A stretch of 64,000 nucleotides of DNA, taken from contig CM067309.1 of NCBI GenBank assembly GCA_034231615.1, positions 32,848,088 through 32,912,087 on the forward strand, written 5' to 3'. The notes beneath the pieces are model-generated. The model worked only from the letters and a program-made list of their open reading frames with translations, was not told where the DNA came from and ran no database searches. The DNA comes from Meghimatium bilineatum. Taxonomy: Eukaryota > Mollusca > Gastropoda > Stylommatophora > Philomycidae. Each line of letters opens with the position of its first letter. Position 1 is the first letter of the stretch. The position numbers and the translations under genes are program-made. Below, in pieces: positions 62,870 through 64,000 of this stretch.

Positions 62870-64000
62870 ATGGAACACAAAAAATGCGGTACCAGCAATA
62901 CTGAAATCAAAAGTAGAACAAAAAATTAAATCTGAGAAGGCTGCAGGCACTGACATTACAGCAACAACCATAAAAATACTCTAGATGAATTTAGTGTGAA
63001 AATTAGCATAGAATTTTGCACTGACATATATGCAACTTAGGGTCTATCGATCCTTGTATACGAATACAGATGTTCTATGTTGTTGTTCCTCAGGATACTT
63101 AAATACTTGTACGGGGAGTTCGTTGTTGTTGTATTAGTCCTTGTCTCGATTAGTCCATTCTCAGTGACTTGAGTACACAGGTTGAAAGTCTTGACAAGAT
63201 CACATCTTTTTTGGGGATGTGGTTGGTTAAAAATGGAAAACCTGTTTAAGCATTGAGCTGAAAGGCAGTTTGGTGCTGCTAGAATGGACTTGGTTCAATT
63301 CCCGTCAGCATTAAGAATTTTGTGCTTAGTATCAGACTATTAATGGATAAATATATAGAAATTCACACAAAATATACACTTGTTTCATAGACTATAGCAT
63401 GTTTCATAGACTATAGCAAGGCATTTGATAATAGTCCAGCATTAAACATTAATTGAATGCTCCCAAGAAATAGGCTTAGATGGGAAGACATCAGACTGAT
63501 CAGAAATATATATTGGGAACAAACTGCATCAATAAGGTATGAAAACAGCTACTTATCAAACATATAAATAAAAAGAGGGATAAGAAAAGGATCTATTTTA
63601 TCATCCAGTCTATTTTTCATCTACACAGAAACATTTTTACACACAGAATGCCACAACTCAAGATCAATGGAAAATGATAAACAGTTTACTGTATGCAGAT
63701 TACACTGTTCTCTTAGCAGAAAGTGAACAGGAGCTACAAAAACTAAATGATCAAGATGATAAATCATGTAGGAAATATGGACTAGATATCAACAAAATTG
63801 CAGAGAAACAAATGCTGAACATAAAAATACATGGAGATATTTACAATGAACAAACAAATAGAAGACAGAATTAATGTCTTTGAAATGTGCACATATAGCA
63901 GAAAGGGAGACCTTGGAAAGAGAAGAAAACGAACAGAGGTTTTGATAACTCTGCATATGATAAAAGAACTTAAAGGAAATAAAAATAAAACAAATAAAAG
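62870..64000 (+). mobile_element. RTE-like LINE, runs off the window
   Basis: + strand RT pieces: PAILKSKVEQKIKSEKAAGT (near 62900), DEFSVKISIEFCTDIYAT (near 62990), CFIDYSKAFDN (near 63390), IRLIRNIYWEQTASIRYENS then KRGIRKGSILSSSLFFIYTE, and [20 protein letters not shown] (YADY, second catalytic Asp replaced by Tyr). Same family as 53555-54474. Repeat R1 copy 2 interrupts it at 63045-63300. The copy has several stops. Confidence 0.82.
63045..63300 (+). repeat. Interspersed repeat R1, copy 2, inside a LINE
   Basis: Matches 30785-31030. LINE coding sequence is recognisable directly before (to about 63040) and again from about 63380. Confidence 0.75.

Noticed and set aside
1-64000. LTR retroelements or virus-derived genes
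   Set aside because: Searched by eye for long direct terminal repeats, primer-binding sites, protease-RT-integrase order and capsid or envelope motifs; every RT seen is of LINE type and the RNase H domains belong to LINEs.

Overview
This is animal nuclear DNA with one recognisable host gene, a septin split into 11 coding exons on the + strand (37062-58881). Everything else is a dense layer of transposable elements and tandem repeats. The septin introns are GT-AG, long, and full of minisatellites and retroelement insertions. The mix of LINEs (an APE endonuclease-RT with a C-terminal C2H2 finger, two RNase H-bearing I-like families and RTE-like families), Penelope-like pieces, hAT, mariner, Tc1 and Helitron remnants, and very abundant minisatellites suggests an invertebrate, most likely a mollusc. 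That placement is inference, not proof.

Layout. 1-19350 is a graveyard of LINE and DNA-transposon pieces, several nested and bounded by clear target-site duplications (TSDs). In 4642-6178 a LINE sits inside a SINE; in 12470-16036 a 3.35-kb LINE sits inside another LINE. 19355-25800 holds an 82-bp perfect palindrome, a Penelope-like (PLE) region, a 2-kb minisatellite of roughly 65 units, an 876-bp inverted-dimer insertion and a Tc1 remnant. 26425-29693 is the youngest-looking element, a LINE with an uninterrupted ~1060-codon frame and an 11-bp TSD. 29700-37060 is repeats, a hAT-type MITE, a tRNA-derived SINE and a ~0.95-kb minisatellite. 37062-58881 is the septin gene. 58882-64000 is again SINE and LINE fragments, ending in an RTE-like LINE that runs off the window.

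The encoded septin is 438 residues. It has an N-terminal disordered extension, a polybasic motif, complete G1, G3 and G4 GTPase motifs, the septin unique element and a short C-terminal coiled coil. The core is nearly identical to vertebrate SEPTIN2, so it should be a GTP-binding subunit of septin filaments.

The most interesting non-gene pattern is a family of short elements (about 155 and 280 bp) that end in a (GAA)n tail. Their 3' end resembles that of an RNase H-bearing LINE in the same window, which suggests a LINE that mobilises a SINE. Six members have their own TSDs or lie in nested positions, including one insertion only 35 bp long. Other notable points are short peptide-coding segments inside dead transposons that expanded into tandem arrays, a PLE-like inverted dimer, and several unrelated minisatellites that share a 30-32-bp period. 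No LTR retroelement, virus-derived gene, rRNA, functional tRNA or CRISPR array was recognised.
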